A stretch of DNA of 64,000 nucleotides from Haliscomenobacter sp965225875 (GTDB taxonomy: Bacteria; Bacteroidota; Bacteroidia; Chitinophagales; Saprospiraceae): positions 1,922,001 to 1,986,000 of the forward strand of contig NZ_CBDDBS010000003.1 in assembly GCF_965225875.1 (NCBI RefSeq), written 5' to 3'. Shown here one piece after another: positions 17,275 to 24,800 of the stretch. Below the pieces are notes generated by a model, which was not told where the DNA came from, ran no database searches, and saw only the letters and a list, made by a program, of their open reading frames with translations. A program made the translations under genes and the position numbers. The first letter of the stretch is position 1; each line of letters starts with the position of its first letter.

Positions 17275-17778
17275 ATGAAACATTTCTTTTTTATTTTTTC
17301 CTTGCTTGTATCAACTACAAGCTTCGCCCAAACCAAATCAATTGTAGAAATTGCCGTTGGTTCTGCCGACCACACTACCTTGGTAGCAGCCCTCAAAGCA
17401 GCTGATCTTGTTACGACGCTGAGTGGACAGGGACCTTTCACGGTATTCGCCCCGGTCAATGCAGCTTTCGACAAGTTGCCTGCAGGTACCGTTTCTTCTC
17501 TATTGGAGCCAGCTAATAAAGCTAAGCTTGCCCAAATTTTAACTTACCACGTAGTGGCTGGCAATTTGAATGCCAAAGCTGTTTTGGCTGCCATTAAAAA
17601 AGGTAAAGGTAAGGTTGTGCTTACAACGGTAAGTGGAGGTAAACTTACCGCGTCTTTGGAGAAAAAGAAAGTAAAATTGACTGACGAAAACGGTGGCGTT
17701 GCATACGTTACCGCAACAGACTTGACCGGCTCAAACGGTGTAATACATGTCATTGACAGTGTAGTATTACCGAAATAA
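17275..17778 (+). CDS. Secreted fasciclin (FAS1) domain protein
   Basis: A 167-residue exported single-FAS1 protein. Signal peptide MKHFFFIFSLLVSTTSFAQ from the ATG at 17275. The FAS1 hallmarks are GPFTVFAPVNAAFDKLP (H1 box) and LTYHVVAGN with NGVIHVIDSVVLP (H2 box). FAS1 domains mediate adhesion in many organisms; bacterial single-domain versions are usually extracellular or periplasmic. It is divergent from the DUF4174 gene. Confidence 0.93.
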   Translation: MKHFFFIFSLLVSTTSFAQTKSIVEIAVGSADHTTLVAALKAADLVTTLSGQGPFTVFAPVNAAFDKLPAGTVSSLLEPANKAKLAQILTYHVVAGNLNAKAVLAAIKKGKGKVVLTTVSGGKLTASLEKKKVKLTDENGGVAYVTATDLTGSNGVIHVIDSVVLPK

Positions 17779-17864
17779 TTGAGCAAATTGTTTTAGTCTT
17801 GAACAGGCAGCTGCTTGATCACCATACAGCTCCAATTCATAAAGTCTAAAAGAAACAGTTCGTC

Positions 17865-17903
17865 ATCCCGAATTTTGATTGAGGTCAAGATTCGGGATTT
17901 TTA
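17865..17903. terminator. Hairpin terminator between convergent genes
   Basis: A 9-bp stem ATCCCGAAT/ATTCGGGAT followed by TTTTT, between the convergent fasciclin and SDR genes. The stem uses the same CCCGAAT/ATTCGGG sequence that is scattered through this window (5911, 6126, 21978). Confidence 0.6.
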
Positions 17904-17975
17904 ATAAAGAAGATTTGGGCTAGTGGAGCTACCTCAACTTTCAAACAGATACCAATCAGATCGCTTCCCAAGCAT

Positions 17976-18764
17976 TCAGGTCACTTTTTGATTTTTGATA
18001 ACCCGGTCAAAAAGGCCGGGCGCCAAGCGTTTCAGCAACATGGCCAGCTGCTCTTTTGCTCCACCGATGTATACGTTTTTTTGCCGCTGGTAGATGGCCT
18101 TGAGTGCTTTTTGGGCAAATACATCCGCTTGCATCCCCTGGGCGTTGCGGCTGTTTTTGAGTCCCTCCTCGGTAATTCCAACTGCATTCCTGGCAATGTT
18201 GGTAGCAATGAATCCAGGTAAAATATGGCATACATTTAAGCCAAGATCCTCCACTTCGAGTCGTAGGGATTCAAAAAAACCAACCACCCCGTGTTTCGCG
18301 GCGGCGTAAGTGCTGCGGTATTTGGTATTGATTTTCCCCATGACACTACTAATGACCACAATTTGCCCTTTTCGCTCCAACAAATGTGGCAGCATCGCTT
18401 TGGTCAGCGCAATGGTGCCGATCAGGTCGGTTTCCAGGATTTTGAGGTCATCTTCAAAGGGGGTATCGATGGCCAGGCTGCGTTGGCTAATCCCGGCATT
18501 GTTGACCAGGATATCAATGTTTCCAAAAAGGGCAATGGCTTGTTGAGCCAATGCCGGGAATACTTCATACTTCCGCAAATCCAAAGGCAAAATGGCGGAG
18601 GGGATTTCCTGCCGCGGCAGGGAGGCTTGTACTCGTTGTAAGTCGCTGGCGTTGCGCGAAGACAAAATCAGCCTGGCCCCTGCTGCATTAAAGGCTTTGG
18701 CCATCGCTTCACCCAAACCCGAAGAGGCGCCGGTAAGCCACACAATTTTATCCTTGAAGTTCAT
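17976..18764 (-). CDS. Short-chain dehydrogenase/reductase
   Basis: A 262-residue classical SDR that uses NAD(P)H to oxidise or reduce an unknown alcohol/ketone. Cofactor loop TGASSGLG near the start, NNAG motif (VNNAGISQR), and the catalytic triad S (ISSVMG), Y and K (YAAAKHG). A basic residue pattern after the second strand (SSRN) favours NADP. I chose the ATG at 18764 (MNFKDKIVWL), which fits the family start. The DHRS7-like C-terminus is helical and basic. Cytoplasmic or loosely membrane-associated. Confidence 0.92.
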   Translation of the reverse strand: MNFKDKIVWLTGASSGLGEAMAKAFNAAGARLILSSRNASDLQRVQASLPRQEIPSAILPLDLRKYEVFPALAQQAIALFGNIDILVNNAGISQRSLAIDTPFEDDLKILETDLIGTIALTKAMLPHLLERKGQIVVISSVMGKINTKYRSTYAAAKHGVVGFFESLRLEVEDLGLNVCHILPGFIATNIARNAVGITEEGLKNSRNAQGMQADVFAQKALKAIYQRQKNVYIGGAKEQLAMLLKRLAPGLFDRVIKNQKVT

Positions 18765-18859
18765 GCTGTGCTGTTGAGTAAATGTCAAAGTTCATTGCTC
18801 AAATTAGGGATTTTGCTTGAGGTGGCAAAATTGAATGGCATCCCGAAGCCCCTCTCCTA

Positions 18860-19621
18860 TCATTGAGCACCCAGAAAACTACTTACCATTTGGCTGTAAT
18901 TTTCCCGCATGGGCAAGTCCAGATCAATGTACAAAGCGCTGCGTTCTACCCGAGCATTTTGCCCCGAAACTGGATTCAGGCCCTCCTTGGAATACGGCTT
19001 CCAATAGGCCCCAATCCCCCGCTTTTGCCAATTGGGCAAATCGTTAAAATTGATCCCGCGCTGAAACAAGAGCTCATTTTTCTGCGCCACACTCAAGTTT
19101 TCGAGTTGCCGGGTAGCCTGGCTGCTGTTCAGTTGCTCCTGCCGCAAACGCCAGTAACAGTGGGCGTTGAGGGCATTGCGGTAGGCGTCTTCATTGCGCC
19201 AACGAAAATAATCCACCACCAATTCGGCATTGGGCAACTCCGCGATGCGACAATCAAAAACACCCATGCCACCTAACAGGCTGGAGAATTTGGCACTGGC
19301 CTCTCCGGCCAAAATGGAAGTGTATTTGCGGTGTTTGCGGCCAAAGGTATTTTCATTCAAATCAAACAACAAGGAGATTTCATCACTTTCGGTATAGCCG
19401 TAAATGACTTTGAAGCCGCAGTTCATCAGGTGTTTGAGGGTTTCAATCATCAAATCCCGGAATTTTTCGTCGAATGGGGCTTCAAAAGCATAGGTCTCCT
19501 TGGTGAGTCGGGTAAAATTGCGGCCGTCCAGCCGCGCCACCATGTACATATTGGGCACTACGCAGCGGTCGGGCGCAGTTTCGTAGATCCGCATTTTGAG
19601 GTCTAAATCGTCAAATTTCAT
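18860..19621 (-). CDS. Thg1-like tRNA guanylyltransferase / 3'-5' RNA polymerase
   Basis: A 253-residue protein of the Thg1 superfamily, enzymes that add nucleotides to RNA 5' ends in the 3'-5' direction. Eukaryotic Thg1 adds G-1 to tRNA-His; bacterial Thg1-like proteins repair truncated tRNA 5' ends. ARLDGRNFTRLT (D32) and YGYTESDEISLLF (D80, E81) give the palm-domain metal ligands, and GRKHRKYTSILAGEASAKF is the conserved basic patch. The ATG at 19621 overlaps the end of the kinase gene by 11 bases, so the two are co-transcribed and probably translationally coupled. Confidence 0.93.
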   Translation of the reverse strand: MKFDDLDLKMRIYETAPDRCVVPNMYMVARLDGRNFTRLTKETYAFEAPFDEKFRDLMIETLKHLMNCGFKVIYGYTESDEISLLFDLNENTFGRKHRKYTSILAGEASAKFSSLLGGMGVFDCRIAELPNAELVVDYFRWRNEDAYRNALNAHCYWRLRQEQLNSSQATRQLENLSVAQKNELLFQRGINFNDLPNWQKRGIGAYWKPYSKEGLNPVSGQNARVERSALYIDLDLPMRENYSQMVSSFLGAQ

Positions 19622-20057
19622 TGTTCCAGGTTTTGACTTGCCAATTGTTGTCTTCGTAAGCGACGTAGTACAGTTCATCAAAACCTTCGTCAAGGGTGGG
19701 AAGTTCCAATTTGCGGTAAGTGCCCTTGATGCCCAGGTCGGGTATTCGGGCTTTGCCTTCACGCTGGGCATTCCACATCAGCGCTTGTTCCAGGCTGGAT
19801 TGAAAGTAATACGCAATCACCCGGAAGTGCCAGGATTTGGCCTTGTCGATGTAACCTTTTCGCTCGGCACGGGTCGGGTTGGTATTGTCGATCACGAAAC
19901 CCTGCTGGGTACACAAACAGGTGTCGATGAACTGGGCTTCCTTGTTGCGCGTGTTGAGCTGATCCAGAGAGATGTGGACGTGGGTGCGGAAGAAGTTGTT
20001 GAGGTAAAAGGTGGTTTTTCCACTGGCCTGGATGCCGATGAAGAGGATGGCTTGCAT
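19611..20057 (-). CDS. P-loop kinase, T4 polynucleotide kinase-like
   Basis: A 148-residue P-loop protein. Walker A GIQASGKT (8-15), a conserved Asp in ISLDQLNTR, and the lid-type motif VIDNTNPTRAERKGYI are those of the Pnkp/AAA_33 kinase group, which phosphorylates 5'-OH ends of RNA or DNA. I chose the ATG at 20057 (MQAILFIG), since longer versions add a non-conserved leader. It is the first gene of a two-gene operon with the Thg1-like polymerase, which suggests joint 5'-end RNA repair: phosphorylate, then extend. The substrate is inferred. Confidence 0.88.
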   Translation of the reverse strand: MQAILFIGIQASGKTTFYLNNFFRTHVHISLDQLNTRNKEAQFIDTCLCTQQGFVIDNTNPTRAERKGYIDKAKSWHFRVIAYYFQSSLEQALMWNAQREGKARIPDLGIKGTYRKLELPTLDEGFDELYYVAYEDNNWQVKTWNNEI

Positions 20058-20193
20058 GAGGTTTTTTTGGGGGGTAAACAAGAATGGGGGGTGAAAGATT
20101 CCAAGGGCTGGGAAAACGATCAACTCTAGATTTAGACGGCAGGGTAGAGACGCAGGGCCGTGCGTCTTTCCAGAGAAGATTAGAGCCTCACTT

Positions 20194-20516
20194 CAGGCTG
20201 AAACGCTGGTGCAGTGTCTCATGACCTGCACCTATTATCCCCGCGTCTTCAAGACGCAAGAGCATGCAAAATACTGAATAAGACCCACAATCCCCCATCA
20301 CATTTGATCATCAAAACCAGGCAAATATACAAAGCTACTCCTTGCCAAATACGGCTCTAGCAAGTCTACCTCCAGCAAACACCCATCATTTTCAAATACA
20401 TAATTCCGAGCACTGCTGTACAGATACTCTTCTGCTTTATCCACCCATCCAGCCCGAACCGGGTCTTGATGAATGTAGTCTACTTTTTGCCAGATTACTT
20501 TGGGTGAAACCAGGGC
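20194..20516 (-). pseudogene. Truncated RAYT element (one terminal repeat plus the C-terminal third of the transposase)
   Basis: This stretch is closely similar to 33070-33392 of the complete RAYT element. It holds one REP-like terminal repeat (20194-20278, with CGTCTTCAAGACG and the GTGCAG...CTGCAC hairpin) followed by the last 72 codons of the transposase gene on the minus strand (stop at 20298-20300). The surviving reading frame is still open and reads YIHQDPVRAG...PGFDDQM, so the loss is recent. Homology ends abruptly at about 20516; the HUH part and the other terminal repeat are gone. Confidence 0.85.
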
Positions 20517-20550
20517 TATCGATATAGCTGAGCCATTTGTACCTACCTAT

Positions 20551-20616
20551 TCAAAAATACGTATTCTCAATTTTACCTTGTCTTCTTAAATATTTCAGGT
20601 CTTTGACGCTGATCAT
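20551..20616 (-). CDS. Stub reading frame overlapping the DUF433 gene
   Basis: A 21-codon frame (MISVKDLKYLRRQGKIENTYF) whose ATG overlaps the stop of the DUF433 gene as ATGA. Such 4-base overlaps are usual for toxin-antitoxin operons, where the DUF433 antitoxin-like gene is followed by a partner. Here the frame stops just before the point where the RAYT fragment begins, so it could be the beginning of a truncated partner. It may equally be a chance frame. Confidence 0.3.
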   Translation of the reverse strand: MISVKDLKYLRRQGKIENTYF

Positions 20617-20852
20617 GCTGCCGTCTGTACTTCAATAATGATTTCATTTTTGGCAAAACGTGCAGCGTAACGGATTGCTTCCATCACCAACTCGGGTGTA
20701 AGCAAAGGGTGTTTTGCGGCAATGCTCTCGACAGTACCTCCGGTGCCGAGCCATTCCATGATGAGCTCTACGCTGATGCGCGTTCCAGTAATACAGGGTT
20801 TTCCTCCAAGAATTTCTGGGTCAGATACAATATGCAAAAATGGATGCTCCAT
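20613..20852 (-). CDS. DUF433 antitoxin-like protein
   Basis: A 79-residue protein with the DUF433 core IVSDPEILGGKPCITGTRISVELI and the helical end LTPELVMEAIRYAARF. The fold is a winged helix-turn-helix related to VapB-type antitoxins, and family members usually precede a DUF5615 (PIN-like) toxin. No complete toxin follows here. I prefer the ATG at 20852 (MEHPFLHIV); an upstream ATG at 20891 would add 13 residues. It is bordered on its downstream side by RAYT debris. Confidence 0.8.
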   Translation of the reverse strand: MEHPFLHIVSDPEILGGKPCITGTRISVELIMEWLGTGGTVESIAAKHPLLTPELVMEAIRYAARFAKNEIIIEVQTAA

Positions 20853-21019
20853 TTGGTCTGATTTTGTCACCCAATTTAGGGTTTTATGCACGAGTATGCT
20901 ATACCGCGTGAAATAATTTTCAAAAAAGGAACTTGCTGGGGATTTACCAGTTCGTTCAAATCTTCCCCCTTAACTGCTAAGCCCCAACACTGGTACAATT
21001 CTGGGGCATTGCAAATCCA

Positions 21020-21436
21020 TTACTTGCCTCTTTCAAAATCCACCACCCTATATTTGATCCTTTTTTCAACTATTTCGTGTTCACCTGCTGAGTTGTCTAA
21101 TACATTACCCCCAACACCGTATTTTACTGCAGAAATTTTTACTATAATTCCCTGTTTTTCAAGTTCCTCTAGGTCATTTTTCTCAAAATTTTCAATTACA
21201 ACATATCTACCCGTTTTTGATGAGATAATATCTATGCTTTGAGTAGGATACATAAAAAAGAATTCAAATACATATTCAAGTTCGTTGGTATAGCCATCTC
21301 TTAGCGCATCCTTCAAAGTATCTAAAAGTTCCGACTGACTTTTCATAGATTGAGTTTTTGTTAATAACCACTCGACCAAGTCTTCCTCATTACCCCCAAA
21401 ACGCAACACTAATGCATGGTCTTCACAACCGTACAT
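21020..21436 (-). CDS. Hypothetical protein downstream of the DinB-like gene
   Basis: A 138-residue acidic protein I do not recognise. Start chosen at the ATG at 21436 (MYGCEDHALVLRFGG), four bases after the stop of the DinB-like gene, which suggests an operon; the open frame reaches further up into that gene but this is overlap. The sequence has helix-rich segments (LLTKTQSMKSQSELLDTLKDAL) and no membrane segment or known motif. Confidence 0.6.
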   Translation of the reverse strand: MYGCEDHALVLRFGGNEEDLVEWLLTKTQSMKSQSELLDTLKDALRDGYTNELEYVFEFFFMYPTQSIDIISSKTGRYVVIENFEKNDLEELEKQGIIVKISAVKYGVGGNVLDNSAGEHEIVEKRIKYRVVDFERGK

Positions 21437-21440
21437 TGGG

Positions 21441-21920
21441 CTAGCGGCGCAATTTAAATTTTTCGATTTGCCTACGGTGCCGAAGCACATGCACAATAGC
21501 ATGCTCGAGCAGTTGCTCAAAATCATACTGTTGTCCCCAGGAAACTTTGATGAGGTTATTGAGAATTTCTTCAAGCGTAATTTGCATTTTATTCTCGAGT
21601 GTCTCAGCTGTATACTGCAGCATTTGGTCTAGTTCCAGACAAGCATCCTGAGGCGTTTGCATTGGTTTTGCTTGTATTTTTTCAGTGAATGCGTCGCCAA
21701 ATTGTTTGCGAATTAAAATAGCATATCCATAACCCGCATTTACAACATGGTTTAAAATGCGTTCAACCGAAACACAATCTGGGTCACTGGTTTCATGGTC
21801 AACTATGGCCAAAAAATGGTGCGAATCAATGTCGGAAAGGACATTTTTGAGTTCGTCTGCTGCGCGTTCGTACTCATCCAACAATGCCCCTACAGGGCCT
21901 TCTCGATAGGTTTTCACCAT
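21441..21920 (-). CDS. DinB-family four-helix protein
   Basis: A 159-residue DinB/YfiT-like four-helix bundle, a family of metal-dependent, mostly uncharacterised enzymes that includes thiol transferases. The C-terminal HAIVHVLRHRRQIEKF is the typical last helix with metal-binding histidines, and HVVNAGYGYAI is the usual second helix carrying the first histidine. Cytoplasmic. Probably first gene of a two-gene unit with the hypothetical protein that follows. Upstream (21937-21984) is a piece of the TTGTCGCTTTATG...TTCGGGATGA repeat. Confidence 0.85.
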   Translation of the reverse strand: MVKTYREGPVGALLDEYERAADELKNVLSDIDSHHFLAIVDHETSDPDCVSVERILNHVVNAGYGYAILIRKQFGDAFTEKIQAKPMQTPQDACLELDQMLQYTAETLENKMQITLEEILNNLIKVSWGQQYDFEQLLEHAIVHVLRHRRQIEKFKLRR

Positions 21921-22043
21921 GAGTTTGAATTTCTTTTGTGCTAAAAAAATTGTTGCTTTATGGTTTTTGAAAAATTCGGGATGAAGAATGTTTGGGGGCT
22001 TGGGGCTATACTCGGATGAGCGTGATCAATCTACCCAAAATCA

Positions 22044-23564
22044 TTACTTCAAGGTGCTGGCAATAAATTCCACCACATCCTTTTTGAACTTTGCTGCCGA
22101 AGCCTCGTGGGTGTACATCATGTGTCCCGCTTCGTAGTATTTTTGGGTTACATTGGCTTTGAGGGTTTTATTCAAGCCCATGTGGTCAAAGGTGTATTCG
22201 GTGGCGCCAAAAGGCGTAGCCATATCGTAAATGCCATTCATTACCAGAATCTTCATGCGCGGATTGTTGGTCATGGCGTTGAGGAGGTCTGGAGCAGTCG
22301 TAGGGGGGCAAGCATCGCCAAAGAGGCCCTCACTCCGCTTGTGTTTCCAATCCCAATTGAACCCTTGCAAACCGTAAGCACTGGTATTGTAGGTCTTGTC
22401 TTTGCTTACCTTCAATTCGGTGGTGTAGTAATGCATGAATGCTGAAATGTAAGCCGGAGCAATGTCCGTAGCTTGCGGGTCTTTAGAGGTATATTCGCTC
22501 AATACATTGGTGGTGATGCCTTTGTAACGAGAATCGAGTCGACCAACTTCCATGCTTGAGCTGCGCAACAATTCCTGGGCAAACTGGGGTTGATTTACCC
22601 GCAAGTTTGCTTTGTCCCAGTACTCTTTGCTGATTCCTGAGTAAGCTACCAGTTTGGTCAGGATGTTTTCCCTTTCTGCAGCACCCAACTGATCGCCTTG
22701 CATCAAGGCGGTCGCATATTCACCCCAGCAGAATTTTCTTACTTCGACCAAAAAAGCATCCAAACTGGCGGGTTTGCTGGCGAGTTTGTTGTGGTACCAG
22801 GCGGTTGCTGCGTAGGTAGGAAAGTTGACTACATAAGAAATGTCATCGCCGGGATTGTAGGCCAAAGTCCTGATTTCCAATACATTGGACACCAGCACGA
22901 CGCCATTGACGGAAATGCCAAAACTGGACTGCAGGTAATCGGCAACCCCAGCTGAACGAAACGTACCATAGCTTTCACCCAGGAGGTATTTTGGTGAGTT
23001 CCATCTTTCGTTTTCATGCACATAGTTTTTGATGAATTGGCTCACCGATCGAATGTCGGGATCAACGCCCCAAAAGTCGGTGTTTTTGGCCTTGCCCACT
23101 GCCCGGCTCAATCCGGTTCCTACGGGATCCATCATCACCACATCCGATACATCGAGGATGGAGTAATTGTTGTCCTCAATCCTGTAAGGGGCGGGGCCAT
23201 TGGGTTGCGGGTCGTTGACCACCACTCTGCGCGGGCCCATTATACCCATGTGCAACCACATAGAGGAAGAGCCAGGGCCACCATTGTAAGAGAAGGTGAT
23301 CGGACGCTTACTCAAGTCGGTCTCCCCATCTTTGGTGTAGGCGGTGTAACCAAAAGCAGCAATGGGTTCGTCTTTTTCATTTCTCAGAATCAGTGTGCCC
23401 ACGGTGGCCGTATAATTGATGACTTTGCCTTCAATTTTTGCACTGTGTTTGGTGACAAATTTTTCGGGCTTGGTGCCTTTCAAGGTATCTACCTGCGAGA
23501 AGGCTGGCATAACGTACAGTAAAGCCAGGGCCAAAATACCGATGAGTGCATTTTTTTTATTCAT
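22044..23564 (-). CDS. Serine carboxypeptidase-like protein (peptidase S10)
   Basis: A 506-residue exported peptidase. Signal peptide MNKKNALIGILALALLYVMPAFSQ. The S10 signatures are present: FSYNGGPGSSSMWLHMG (oxyanion and substrate-binding), LLGESYGTFR (nucleophile Ser), MNGIYDMATPF (Asp) and EAGHMMYTH (His). S10 enzymes cut C-terminal residues at acidic pH. Full length for the family. Single gene on the minus strand. Confidence 0.93.
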   Translation of the reverse strand: MNKKNALIGILALALLYVMPAFSQVDTLKGTKPEKFVTKHSAKIEGKVINYTATVGTLILRNEKDEPIAAFGYTAYTKDGETDLSKRPITFSYNGGPGSSSMWLHMGIMGPRRVVVNDPQPNGPAPYRIEDNNYSILDVSDVVMMDPVGTGLSRAVGKAKNTDFWGVDPDIRSVSQFIKNYVHENERWNSPKYLLGESYGTFRSAGVADYLQSSFGISVNGVVLVSNVLEIRTLAYNPGDDISYVVNFPTYAATAWYHNKLASKPASLDAFLVEVRKFCWGEYATALMQGDQLGAAERENILTKLVAYSGISKEYWDKANLRVNQPQFAQELLRSSSMEVGRLDSRYKGITTNVLSEYTSKDPQATDIAPAYISAFMHYYTTELKVSKDKTYNTSAYGLQGFNWDWKHKRSEGLFGDACPPTTAPDLLNAMTNNPRMKILVMNGIYDMATPFGATEYTFDHMGLNKTLKANVTQKYYEAGHMMYTHEASAAKFKKDVVEFIASTLK

Positions 23565-23848
23565 TTGATCTAAAATTGAATGGTTAGGGAGATGAGCTAA
23601 GGTAAGTGAAGATATAGGTAATTTTTAATAATTTTAAATGCCTTCTTCCAATACCCGGCGGACCGCCCAGTTCCAAATCCAAAATGGCTGTAATGCGTTC
23701 CGCACCCGCTGCAATTATTCTCGCTTCAGCCTTGCTCATCCTCCAATCCGCTCAATTTGCCCTGGTCAAAACTTGCCAAAAGTGCCTCGCCCCAGCCCAC
23801 TATCCCCACTACTTTCGTAGCTAATTCTTCCAAACACAAACTTTGAGG

Positions 23849-24560
23849 ATGTCGGATTACCCAAACAAGTCTCACGATGAATTTTTCAAAGCCTCCTTTG
23901 GGCAGCTGGAGATTGCGCGAGATTATCTGGAGCAGTTGTTGCCAAAGGAGGTATACCAAAGCCTGGATTTGAGCCGACTGGAGCGGGTGAATGGCAGTTG
24001 GGTTACCCCCGAGTTTATTGCCTTATTTACCACGTTTCGACTACATCCTCACCAATGTACGGGCGCTTTCCGATGAGCAAATTTTGGAACTAAAAAAGGG
24101 CTTGCTCATCAATGCCTTGCTCATGCTCAAACACATTTGGGAGCCGAAATTCGTTCTTGAGCATCCCGAATTGATCTTTATTCACCTAGAGCCCAAAAAC
24201 CAACAGGTTAGCGACTTTATCGTTTCCCTGCTTGCATATCTTTTCAAAAACGCCGAAATTGAGCGGGAAACCATCAATCGGTTCATCAAGCACTTTCCGG
24301 ATAATTTAAATCACAAAGCAATGAGTACTTACGACATGATTCAAGCAGAAGGCATCGAAAAAGGTGTCGAGCTCAAAGAGCGCGAATTCATCAAAAACCT
24401 ATGGTCCTTCCAGGAGTTTTCCTTGGAGAAAATTGCCTTACTATCTGGCACTAGCTTGGAGCGCGTAATCGAAATCCTTTCAGCGCATCTGCAGGCAGAA
24501 GGGCTAAATGAGGCTGTTGCTACTCAAACACTGGAAGCTTATCAGGCTAAGTTTGTTTAG
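23849..24560 (+). pseudogene. Rpn/PD-(D/E)XK transposase-like nuclease with internal deletion
   Basis: Homologous to the intact gene at 60652-61770. The first 55 or so codons (MSDYPNKSHDEFFKASFG...RVNGSWVTPEF) join directly, in another frame, at about 24012 to the part matching LLPYLPSFDY, so residues equivalent to about 58-143 of the intact protein are lost. That segment contains the catalytic D...ExK core. The remainder (WEPKFVLEHPELIF, STYDMIQAEGIEKG) is well preserved to its stop. It is therefore a recent deletion, and the product cannot be an active nuclease. Confidence 0.85.
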
Positions 24561-24800
24561 GTTGATTTTTCTCTATACACAACGTTGCTGCATAATCTCC
24601 CGACGCTACACCCGCCGCTCAGCCTGACAACTAATCGAAAAAACTTAGTCGAGCAGTGAAAATACCAATACCCCCTCCTGATCATTCCAGCGGTTTTTCA
24701 ACTTCTTCCCTAATCTCTTCCTGTAATCTAATATCTTCCATAAATTACCTCGGCAGTTCGCCAATTTTGACAATTTTGTTACAACAATCAACCTCTGGAT

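Noticed and set aside
24561..24800. Possible gene between the Rpn remnant and the GH2 gene
   Set aside because: Only short frames without start context; nothing supported.
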